From NCBI GenBank assembly GCA_025642075.2, contig JAODUO010000150.1, forward strand, positions 62,001 to 126,000: a stretch of DNA of 64,000 nt. The letters are read 5' to 3'. The position numbers and the translations under genes were made by a program. Below the pieces are notes generated by a model. The model worked only from the letters and a program-made list of their open reading frames with translations, ran no database searches and was not told the origin of the DNA. Below, piece after piece: positions 53,707 to 64,000 of this stretch. The stretch is from Ridgeia piscesae (Eukaryota > Annelida > Polychaeta > Sabellida > Siboglinidae). Position 1 is the stretch's first letter; each line of letters starts with the position of its first letter.

Positions 53707-56700
53707 CTACATGTTATAGGCGACGTAGATAGGGTCGAGCTGGTCAGCGAGGAAGCCGTCGCGTAGGTGCATGCGCTGTTTCTCGCCGCGGGAGTTGATC
53801 GGCACGACCCCGGGGTCAACGACGACGACGACTCCCACGATGAGGTAGTGCTGCTCTAGGACGACGTTCGTCACGAGCGGGATGAGGTCGAGAGCCTCGT
53901 TCTCGTTGCCGTCCAGCTCAATGACTATCACAAGTAGGTTAGTCCAAGTGAACACCGCACTGCAAGAAGACATGTGACATGTGAAGTTATAGATACACAT
54001 CATAACAATAACATGTGTAGCACATCAATTCTTGAAACCCAAACTCAAAACCCCAACAAGCCCGAATCATTCAGAAATAGCATAGCCCAGTGGCATAGGC
54101 CCAAATCTGGCAAAACGCATACCTCATGCAAGTGCTGTGCCTGCTTTTATCTGCTCTTATCGTCAAAACACATACCGCACACGCATTTTTATTAAACATT
54201 TGCCAAAATAACAATCACAATGGAATATTTGATGTATTACTAACGAAAACTATGTTAGTAAAAATGGAGAATTCTGGCCCGCTGCTGTCCCAGATTCGTT
54301 TCAAATCTGGGCCCGGCCAAATCTGGGACCACAACACCGGGACACATGAAACGAATGCCTAGGATCTGTGGCCGAGATGCAATTTTGAATAAACATGTCG
54401 TCAGTGTTCTGTTTGAAGCGATGTGGTGAAACGCTTTACTTACAATGCTAACAGCTAACGGTAGCATGATAACATTCTAAGGGTATCTGCAGATCTCCGC
54501 ATACATTTTACAGTTTCTTGCGTGTTCTTGTGACCTACCATTCACAGATCCTGCGGTGGGAACGGATGATACTCGTCTCAATGTCTATGGGGTGGTAGCG
54601 CATGCCCCGCAGCACGATCGTCTCGTCAAGTGCACCGACCACAAATATTGCGTCGTGACGTTCTAGTGCAACAAAACAACGCTTCTCTTAGTTTCAACTG
54701 TATATATCTTCATTGTGATTAACTGATTTAAGAATGACCGCATCTTAATATATTTATAAATTAATAATTACCCTCTGTCTAGTATTTATACATTAGCAAG
54801 TCATTAATTTCTGTGTACTATAAATGTCAGGTTATGGTATTAATGTAACTTTTTTCCTGATGGTGTGATTTTAGTTAATAATATACAATACCCCTAAAAT
54901 ATTAAGTAATAGTAATGTAGCTTCCCAAAGATGAAAGGCCAGTGGCAACTGAATAAATTCTATGTCAAATTCCTAGCATTTTTAATGGAGTTCTTTTTAT
55001 TTAATTTGGAGTAAATTTACATGTAAACAAAACATACAGAAATAAAACCTTAGCCATCCGGTCTGAATATCTCTGCATGAAGCTTACACAAGTTCAATAA
55101 ACCTGTCTAATATTCACTAATAATGCACACATAACAGCTAAATTAGAAATAAAAAATATTTTGTAGTCAAAGTCATAGGCTGGAACAAATATGTTATCAA
55201 ACAAACCTGCTACAAATGAGGAACCTACAAGATCACTAAGGGGCAACTCGGGCCTGTGATGCTCTTTATGCACGCACGCACTGTTTATTTCTTTTCTTCA
55301 GTTCAACTTTGAATTCGTTTAGACTCCAATTGTTATTAATATAAGGCACATCTACAATGTTTGCTAACAAGTGTTGGATATAATGAACACACATGGTGTA
55401 ACCAGATGACAGGTCGTTGGTGGTTGACGCCACCCAACAGATTAGTTCTGTAGGTTCCTCATTTATCAAAACATGAACAATTTGTGATTTTACATGGTTC
55501 ACACACAGGTATATACGTACCACCATCCGACTGTGTCTTCTCCGTGCGTCGGATGAAGCCCAGGTATCCTGTGCGTGCGTACGTTGTGTGGATGTCCCCA
55601 GTGGCGAGATGTGCCTCGAAATGGTCCCGGTGGAGAGTCTGTTCCCCATAGGCGCTGAAGTAGCCATTGGCATTGTGGCCACTGTTCACCCAGATCTGTC
55701 AACAACCACACGCAACACTTGTACAAGGTCACTTCTTAGATAGCGCAGTATCCAGGACTGCTCATAGCACTTTACACTTTACTTCCCTGGCTGACCTGTT
55801 CAATCAGACAACATCTCAACTTCTCTGGGAAGCATCCAGCCATGCTGCAAATAATGCACAAAGACTGCTCGTACACATATCCACCGTTGTGTATAGCCAG
55901 GTACTCATTCATACAGCTGAGTGGGCTGGAGCAATGTGAGTGAAAAAACTTGCCCAAGGTTTAATACCGCAGCACAGGATTCGAACTCGGGTTCACTAAG
56001 TTGAGAGTCCGAAGCTCTACCCATGAGCCACTGCGTTACACTTGTGAATGAGATAACTCGGTTCTCATTACTCCTCCTTGTGAATCCACAATTTACTGAC
56101 AATTATATGTAGCATTTTACGATGTAAACTGTAATATTTCTTTCTTTTGAACAGCACTGAAGTTGTCCTACTCATAACTTATTGATGAATATTTACCATA
56201 ACTGCATTCACAGCAGTTAGCAATATTTCAAAACAAAGTTTGCTTATTTAACATATCAGCATATTTGCGTTAGCTATGATTTATTTATCTATGTTAAATA
56301 CTAATTATGTCATTGTTGAAGTACTGAAATCTCTTTTAAAATAATAATTAGTAGTATGATATTTTAAATCTTTATTTTGTAACCGTAGACCATATTTTAA
56401 TATCGTTGCTCTATAATAAATATTTGGTAAAATACAATAAATTATTAAGCACCGACCTCTCCAAGATGCGAATCTGCACACTGGCCCTTCGTCTCTGGGT
56501 TTGCTATGACAACCTTCACCCCTGGTAGCAGCTGCAAACAAACATACAGTCAAACACACATGTATCATAATTCAATAACCATGACACCACCATTTTACAA
56601 CACCTACTTTAGTTGAAGTCATTGAATGGACTGGTTTTTAGCACAAGATCAGGATACTCAAGAATGTTGATTACCTTGTTCGTACGGACTGGCAACATGC

Positions 56701-59700
56701 TATCAGTCCCGTCCAATTTCTTTGCTGAATTTCAGTTTATCCAAACCAAAATTAATTTAACAATTTGTCCCGACTTCATCAAGAAATTTCACACAGACTG
56801 GCTAGCATGGCATAGTGTATAATAAATTATTTGTATTTTTTTCAAAATGCCTAAACTGAGATTGAACAGGAGGAGGACATTTTATGTTTACGGCTGCACA
56901 GTTTTTCGGTCTCAGAAATGCTGCTTGTCTAGTGAAATCTGCAGGTAATAAATACCTTGCCCGATTCTGCGAGACACACACTGTGTGGACTTCCTTTTTC
57001 GACGAGTGTTACCCGGTCATTTCGCAATGCCCGTCGGTCAACAAACACCGTCGTGGGATCAGGACTGGACGCCCCCTGAACAACACAGATCACACACCAC
57101 ATGGATACAACATAGAGATCAAACATGGATAAGAAAGGGTTCAGCTTGGACACCATTGATGCTATCTATACATATAAGTGTTATCTTTAAGGTACATGTA
57201 GCCATATTTGTTACTATCCATGAACGGTGGGTGAGCCTGGACTTGAAATTGGTCTTCGATCGATATATTTGATATACCTGTGTTTATTAAAATACCAATT
57301 CAAACCTGTTGTTATACCATTTGTCATAACTTCACATTATTTCATCCATGTTTTGATACCAGTAATCATATCATTACATACTATTATTACGAAATAGTAA
57401 CATAAACCTGCTACACTTGTTATGCCACTTAATGTTAGGCATGCTGAGCTTTCAATGTTACAGCATTACGTCCCAAATAAATATATCATTACAGTGTGTG
57501 ATAAGACAACACTTACAACCAATCGAAGGGTAACATAAACACACTATTATATCAACGTATTAACAACACCTTCAGACAATTTAACTGTACTTGTCAAGAG
57601 CAAAACACAAAACACAAAACCACACAAGTGACCAAACGGTGTGACAACCAGGGCCCACCTGCAGAGAGATGCCAACGTTGACTCGACAGCCGAAACTGGT
57701 GCTGACCGCACGGGCGGACAGTCCGAGACCGGAGAAGAGCTTAGTGAAAGACGTGGTGAGTTGGATGCGGGGTCGCTCCTCCGCGATCACACACAGCGTG
57801 CGCACACAGCTGAGGTTGATGCCGCGAGTCTGGAGTGTCACGATGGAGGTGCCCAGGCCCTTCGTGCACAGGTCCATGACGCCGTACGAACAGAACGTGT
57901 CACGCACTGACGACACAAACACCACAATATTTAGACACATTTTAATAACTACAGGAACACAAAATATCTGTCTGTCCTAAACATAATACAACAAAAATTA
58001 CTGTTTTGCAACAAAATACCATACAAAAGTGGTTAGTAATGATGATATGTAAATACAGAATTATGTCATACAGAGTACGGGAAGCTCCTGCTGAGACTAA
58101 TTATAATCACTGTCATAAGAGCCATCTTATGAAATATTTTCAAACATTAATTAAACTTACATAAACAGTTTGAAATCCCTAATATAATTAGTCAATAATA
58201 ACTACCAAGATGAACAAATACTATGCCTGCATAATACAGATGTACAAAATAATATTATAATGAGTATACAGTCAGTGTTTACAAATATGTTAAAAAAAAT
58301 AATCAAGTATTGCATATATCACTGTGTTTCTGTGTTTCAGTAGAAACACATTACATACAGTTCAGTTTGAGCAGTGAAAAAATGAAAAAGAAAAAGTGAA
58401 ACTATTTGTATATGGAAACAATAGTTTAAACACATTCGTGTGTAAAAAAACATCATGCAATTAAAACATACTTCTATAACATCAAGGATTATCTAGAAAG
58501 GAGGGCTACGTATTTGACAAAAACAATTCTGGTAATGATCCCTTTTGTTCCTTTACACACAGGAATAGTTTCCGTAATGACTGCTGTTTATTTACATATC
58601 GCTTACGGGAAAATCCATAATGGCAGGCAACGATGGAAGAGTGACTTATTCACAGAAGACAACCCGGTCTCTCTCACCTTTATGCTGGCTGACGATACTG
58701 AGCCAAATGGCCGGGTTGATCTCGACCTCGGTAGGAGGAATCAGAATGGAATGGTGACCGGAGTAGACACTGCTTAGACACCACAGCACGAAGCCGAGGC
58801 CGTTGTACGGGTCGAGACAGAGCGTGACGTCCCGCGACGGGTACAACTCACACTGCAGCTTCATGGAGCGACACAGGGTCGATGACGCTGTGTGTGACAT
58901 CTGTGTGACACATTTATGACATTAGTGTGACACATTGGTGGCAGATGGATCATAGTTATGACATCTGTATGACACATTCATGATGTCCATGCAACACATT
59001 CATGATATATATATGACATATTTATGACATCTGTATGACATCTGTATGACACATTCAAGATATTTATAGACACATTCATGGCATATGTATGAAAAAAACA
59101 TGACATCTGAATGATACATTCATGGACATAAGCACGACACATTCATGACATCTATGACACATTCGTGACATCTATGACACATTCGTGACATCTATGACAC
59201 TCGTGACGTCTATGACACATTCATGACATCTATGACACATTCGTGCCTTCACCTTTCAAATTACAGCCTTCACCAAACTTCGAAATAAGTAACACATTTT
59301 CACACCGGAGCCAATAAGTCGTACTGGAATAACTATAGAAATTTGTTGTTGTTAAATGATTTGAACGTAAGATGCATGAAAGACTTATCTGTACGACCCA
59401 CCTTGACGCCCGCCAGCATGCCCGTGGTGGAGACACTGAAGTCAAGGAAGCAGACCATCTCGGGCGTGGGGGCGCGGTACACGGCCTGCAGCTTCCTCTT
59501 GGGCAGGTCGTCAGTGTCAAACTGCACCGGCCACGTCTTCACGTCCACTATAGACGCCGCCTCCTGTAGGCACAATGACCAGTGTTTGTTTACAACATAA
59601 TCACAATGTCTGGTTCTATTTATGTATTGTTATTTATTTATTTATTTGTATGTTTTCGGTTTCTGTGCTGTTTGAAAGTTCAGAGATTGGAATTGTAAAC

Positions 59701-61050
59701 TGTCATAGCTAAACAAATGAAATTCCATTACATTTGTTTACATGTACAAGATCTGGTGGCCTAGCAGAGACCATTCTCCAGGGCACAGTGACAGGAAAAG
59801 AAGGCCAGGGACTCAGAAACAAAAAATGGGCAGATAACATCCAAGAATGGACCGGGAAGGACTTTGCTTTAACCCTTTGCCATGTGCCGCCAGAGATGGA
59901 GACGGCTAACCCAGAAAATATCAATGATGCCCCAAGAACTTCAGTTTCAGAAGTGAGATGAGAGTTGAATTGTGTCTAAGACCTGGCACTAAAAATCATT
60001 TTAGTGGCTTCATGACACTGGTGCCTGTTCAGTGACATCACTGGCACATTCAGGTGTCACGCGTTGGTAGCTGGAGGAGATGTCTGTTCAGTCCACTCAC
60101 CTTTGACTTGAACATCTTGATGTAGGCGCTGGTTGTTAGGATCGCCACGGACTTGCTCACCTCCACGATCATTCTCACCGTCGGCAGTGTCGTCGAGATG
60201 TTCTGGGCATGAGGCGGTCGGATCGTCACGGGAACGACGCCTGATGGACAAGTTCACAACTAAGTTATCAATGGTACACATGCCTCCATTCCATCCATCT
60301 GCACGACTCATTGGCAGCAGATGTTATATCGGGATGGTCGAATGCCACAAATTGTATTCAAAACATTCGGTTTTAAGTACATTTAGTTAAGAATATTCCT
60401 GCAGCAGTTTCAGTCAAATGGAAGGTGGCTGGTCTTTTGCCCAGAATTAGCCAGCGTAGACATTTGTAACATGAAGGCTACTGTATTGAACATGGGAACG
60501 TTGAACACTAAAAGGCACTGTAGCTAACTCCGCCTGCCTTGGCAGTATTGCCAGTTATTTCGATGCCTCATGCTTTGCTTACCAACCAAATAAATTGTGT
60601 GATGAACACTTTCAAGTTGCAAACTGTCTTACGAGCTTAATAACATAACTACACACAATTTCTTAGGCATTTTACCTTCAAGTTATTTATTGTAGCCTTA
60701 TGAAAATAACATTACAAAAACAAACTGAAAACATGGGAACAGACGTTCCTGATCCTTTCCTGATCTTCAGTGTGTTTGTTATCCCACAGTCGAGTCCACA
60801 AATTCAAGTAACTTCCTGCTGAAAGCAAGCACCGTGCGGACCGACTACATGTGATGACTGTTGTGAACATAAAGCGTTGCTCACCGACAAAGAGGCAGCC
60901 GTAGAAGGCAGCGATGAGGTCGAGACTGGGGCCATAGATGAGGGCGACATGATCCCCTGTATTCAGTCGCCCCTTGTCCATCAACAACGCCCCAATGCGC
61001 TCTGCCTTCTTGTGCAGCTGACTACACGTCACCGTGAACTGGGGCTGACC
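53707..61050 (-). CDS. DIP2: Disco-interacting protein 2 (DIP2), C-terminal 561 residues; 5' part off the window
   Basis: DIP2 proteins carry a DMAP1-binding domain and two adenylate-forming (fatty acyl-AMP-ligase-like) domains and are linked to diacylglycerol metabolism and neuronal morphology. The window holds the end of the protein, mostly the second adenylate-forming domain. Exons (minus): 61050-60885, 60240-60101, 59563-59402, 58900-58678, 57906-57659, 57075-56956, 56531-56457, 55695-55521, 54662-54539, 53959-53707, all in frame (1686 bp with stop). Visible marks: LHKKAERIG, GDHVALIYGPSLDLIAAFYG, PVTIRPPHAQN, FLDFSVSTTGMLAGVK (P-loop-like A3 region), CLDPYNGLGFVLWCLSSVYS, RDTFCSYGVMDLCTKGLG, RAVSTSFGCRVN, DPTTVFVDRRALRNDRV, RTGYLGFIRRTE, ALDETIVLRGMRYHPIDIE, and the strictly conserved DIP2 end GFLADQLDPIYVAYNM. 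The acceptor at 61050 is the least certain border. Earlier exons must lie beyond 64000. Confidence 0.95.
55735..56047 (-). repeat. tRNA-derived SINE, apparently full length
   Basis: Read on the minus strand it starts GTGTAACGCAGTGGCTCATG with an RNA polymerase III A box (56014-56030) and B box GTTCGAATCC (55978-55987) about 27 bp apart. A non-tRNA body follows (TTGCTCCAGCCCACTCAGCT, GAATGAGTACCTGGCTA) and an end CTGCGCTATCTAAG. It lies in the DIP2 intron between exons 56531-56457 and 55695-55521, in sense orientation. Its tRNA part cannot fold as a normal tRNA, so it is not called as a tRNA gene. Confidence 0.85.
58901..59245. repeat. 20-bp minisatellite abutting a DIP2 3' splice site
   Basis: Unit TGACATCTATGACACATTCG, regular at 59145-59245 and progressively more diverged toward 58901. 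The copy nearest the exon, TGACATCTGTGTGACACATT, overlaps the acceptor and the first codons of exon 58900-58678 (ATGTCACACACA on the minus strand). The array therefore covers the branch point and acceptor region of this intron. Confidence 0.9.
59734..59961 (+). pseudogene. LINE polyprotein C-terminal fragment (ETILQGTV type)
   Basis: The plus strand reads ETILQGTVTGKEGQG, then RNKKWADNIQEWTGKDFA. This is a decayed copy of the ETILQGTxxGxRxRGRxxKxWxDNIxEWTG tail found in many non-LTR RT proteins. It is antisense inside the DIP2 intron between exons 60240-60101 and 59563-59402. No RT core is attached. Confidence 0.75.
60405..60715. mobile_element. Second, diverged copy of the 49.7-kb MITE
   Basis: Internal blocks CAGAATTAGCCAGCG, ACATTTGTAAC, CATGGGAACGTTGAAC, CCTTGGCAGTATTG and CTTACGAGC line up with 49700-49950 in order and orientation. 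Ends are more decayed than in the other copy. It lies in the DIP2 intron between exons 61050-60885 and 60240-60101. Confidence 0.6.
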
Positions 61051-61379
61051 CTGGTAACCATAGCAACAGTCAACAATACCATCAACAACGTGAATGAGAA
61101 TTACCTTTAGACAATCGTTGTTATGCACTTGGCATAAAAACTAATTGCTGAGGAGCAGTTCTGCTTAAAATAAATTATACAAATATTTCGGCATGTAACA
61201 TTTAGAAATGAGATGGGAATGAACAGGATAAAAACATGTAATTTGTACCAAATTTAATAGTAATACAAACATTCTGTGGCTGAGGTATAACTACTGCCAT
61301 AGATGAATCTGTGAAGGATTGGTGGTCCAGATGACAATATGTTTAGGAGCAGCATTGTTACAATAAAAAAAACAATAAT

Positions 61380-64000
61380 AATGTTTGGAGTAAAGAAACT
61401 AAGATTACTAATTAATGTCTGGAGTAAAGAAACTAAGAACTAAGATTACTAAATAATGTCTGGAGTAAAGAAACTAAGAACTAAGATTACTAAATAATGT
61501 CTGGACTAAAGAAACTAAGAACTAAGATTACTAAATAATGTCTGGAGTAAAGAAACTAAGAACTAAGATTACAAAATAATGTCTGGAGTAAAGAAACTAA
61601 GAACTAAGATTACAAAATAATGTCTGGAGTAAAGAAACTAAGAACTAAGATTACTAATAATGTCTGGAGTAAAGAAGCTAAGAACTAAGATTACTAATAA
61701 TGTCTGGAGTAAAGAAGCTAAGAACTAAGATTACTAATAATGTCTGGAGTAAAGAAACTAAGAACTAAGATGACTAGATAATGTCTGAAGTAAAGAAACT
61801 AAGAACTAAGATTACAAAATAATGTCTGGAGTAAAGAAACTAAGAACTAAGATTACAAAATAATGTCTGGAGTAAAGAAACTAAGAACTAAGATTACTAG
61901 GTAATGTCTGAAGTAAAGAAACTAAGAACTACGATTACTATATAATGTCTGGAGTAAAGAAACTAAGAACTAAGATTACTAGATAATGTCTGGAGTAAAG
62001 AAACTAAGAACTAAGATTACAAAATAATGTCTGGAGTAAATAAACTAAGAACTAAGATTACAAAATAATGTCTGGAGTAAAGAAACTAAGAACTAAGATT
62101 ACAAAATAATGTCTGGAGTAAAGAAACTAAGAACTAAGATTACTAATAATGTCTGGAGTAAAGAAGCTAAGAACTAAGATTACTAATAATGTCTGGAGTA
62201 AAGAAACTAAGAACTAAGATTACTAGGTAATGTCTGAAGTAAAGAAACTAAGAACTACGATTACTATATAATGTCTGGAGTAAAGAAACTAAGAACTAAG
62301 ATTACTAGATAATGTCTGGAGTAAAGAAACTAAGAACTAAGATTACAAAATAATGTCTGGAGTAAAGAAACTAAGAACTAAGATTACTAGGTAATGTCTG
62401 AAGTAAAGAAACTAAGAACTACGATTACTATATAATGTCTGGAGTAAAGAAACTAAGAACTAAGATTACTAGATAATGTCTGGAGTAAAGAAACTAAGAA
62501 CTAAGATTACAAAATAATGTCTGGAGTAAAGAAACTAAGAACTAAGATTACAAAATAATGTCTGGAGTAAAGAAACTAAGAACTAAGATTACTAATAATG
62601 TCTGGAGTAAAGAAGCTAAGAACTAAGATTACTAATAATGTCTGGAGTAAAGAAACTAAGAACTAAGATTACTAGGTAATGTCTGAAGTAAAGAAACTAA
62701 GAACTACGATTACTATATAATGTCTGGAGTAAAGAAACTAAGAACTAAGATTAGTAGATAATGTCTGGAGTAAAGAAACTAAGAACTAAGATTACAAAAT
62801 AATGTCTGGAGTAAATAAACTAAGAACTAAGATTACAAAATAATGTCTGGAGTAAAGAAACTAAGAACTAAGATTACAAAATAATGTCTGGAGTAAAGAA
62901 ACTAAGAACTAAGATTACTAATAATGTCTGGAGTAAAGAAGCTAAGAACTAAGATTACTAATAATGTCTGGAGTAAAGAAGCTAAGAACTAAGATTACTA
63001 ATAATGTCTGGAGTAAAGAAACTAAGAACTAAGATGCCTAGATAATGTCTGAAGTAAAGAAACTAAGAATTAAGATTACAAAATAATGTCTGGAGTAAAG
63101 AAACTAAGAACTAAGATTACAAAATAATGTCTGGAGTAAAGAAACTAAGAACTAAGATTACTAGGTAATGTCTGAAGTAAAGAAACTAAGAACTACCGAT
63201 TACTATATAATGTCTGGAGTAAAGAAACTAAGAACTAAGATTACTAGATAATGTCTGGAGTAAAGAAACTAAGAACTAAGATTACAAAATAATGTCTGGA
63301 GTAAAGAAACTAAGAACTAAGATTACAAAATAATGTCTGGAGTAAAGAAACTAAGAACTAAGATTACAAAATAATGTCTGGAGTAAAGAACCTAAGAACT
63401 AAGATTACAAAATAATGTCTGGAGTAAAGAAACTAAGAACTAAGATTACAAAATAATGTCTGGAGTAAAGAAATTAAGAACTAAGATTACAAAATAATGT
63501 CTGGAGTAAAGAAATTAAGAACTAAGATTACAAAATAATGTCTGGAGTAAAGAAACTAAGATTACAAAATACTGTCTGGAGTAAAGAAACTAAGAACTAA
63601 GATTACTAATAATGTCTGGAGTAAAGAAGCTAAGAACTAAGATTACTAATAATGTCTGGAGTAAAGAAGCTAAGAACTAAGATTACTAATAATGTCTGGA
63701 GTAAAGAAACTAAGAACTAAGATGACTAGATAATGTCTGGAGTAAAGAAGCTAAGAACTAAGATTACTAATAATGTCTGGAGTAAAGAAGCTAAGAACTA
63801 AGATTACTAATAATGTCTGGAGTAAAGAAACTAAGAACTAAGATGACTAGATAATGTCTGAAGTAAAGAAACTAAGAACTAAGATTACAAAATAATTTCT
63901 GGAGTAAAGAAACTAAGAACTAAGATTACTAGGTAATGTCTGAAGTAAAGAAACTAAGAACTACGATTACTATATAATGTCTGGAGTAAAGAAACTAAGA
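61380..64000. repeat. 41-bp minisatellite (about 64 copies) with higher-order structure, open at right edge
   Basis: Unit of 39-41 bp: AATGTCTGGAGTAAAGAAAC, TAAGAACTAAGATTAC and a variable 3-5 bp end (AAAAT, TAGAT, TAGGT, TAT). Marked variants (TGTCTGAAG, CTACGATTACTATAT) recur in a fixed order, so copies were multiplied in blocks. It lies in the DIP2 intron upstream of exon 61050-60885, with an end about 330 bp from that exon, and runs past the window edge. Confidence 0.97.

Noticed and set aside
55970..56045. Possible tRNA gene on the minus strand
   Set aside because: A and B boxes are present, but the sequence continues into a SINE body and the acceptor stem does not pair. It is a tRNA-derived SINE head.
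61380..64000. Possible centromeric or telomeric satellite
   Set aside because: It sits inside an intron of a conserved gene and the unit is not telomere-like. It is better called an intronic minisatellite.

Overview
The window is animal nuclear DNA. It is AT-rich and dense in introns and repeats, and every gene is split by GT-AG introns (one GC-AG). It holds four complete genes and part of a fifth, all recognised by translating spliced exons. The gene set, the compact introns, and the mix of a tRNA-derived SINE, MITEs, LINE fragments and many minisatellites suggest a marine invertebrate. A lophotrochozoan such as a mollusc is my best guess, but the sequence alone does not settle it. I see no prokaryotic, viral or organellar gene.

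Layout. At 1-1137 is a 54-bp minisatellite that runs off the left edge and ends against a possible 3'-terminal exon of an unidentified plus-strand gene (about 1123-1231). From 1.2 to 9.2 kb there is repeat-rich DNA with no convincing gene. From 28.6 down to 9.5 kb on the minus strand lies a front-end fatty acyl desaturase (cytochrome b5 + desaturase, FADS2/Δ5-Δ6 type): 13 coding exons, 438 aa, with all four diagnostic motifs. A CpG-rich block at about 28.2-29.3 kb looks like its promoter, perhaps shared with JMJD4, which is transcribed the other way (30.8-37.5 kb; 7 exons, 432 aa). TMEM41A (minus, 43.2-39.8 kb; 5 exons, 259 aa) and the mitoribosome assembly factor MALSU1 (plus, 44.6-48.4 kb; 4 exons, 427 aa) stand head to head. 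The last ten exons (561 aa) of DIP2 (minus, 61.05-53.7 kb) follow; the rest of DIP2 lies beyond the right edge, past a 41-bp minisatellite of at least 2.6 kb that fills the intron.

The five genes do not form a pathway. They are lipid desaturation (FADS), translation termination (JMJD4), ER lipid/membrane dynamics (TMEM41A), mitoribosome biogenesis (MALSU1) and adenylate-forming-domain lipid metabolism (DIP2), in ordinary metazoan synteny.

The most unusual signal is not a gene. In two secure cases (FADS last intron, 9576; DIP2 intron, 58901) and one tentative case (about 1122-1138), a tandem array runs directly into a 3' splice site, and its repeat unit resembles the splice-acceptor sequence. 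The arrays look seeded from TG-rich acceptor tracts and lay many decoy AGs upstream of the real one. Other points of note are four 16-bp near-palindromes spaced about 90 bp apart just after the DIP2 stop codon, a 360-bp inverted repeat at 6.1-6.5 kb, a pogo-like foldback element in a FADS intron, and an unusually long acidic N-terminal region in MALSU1.
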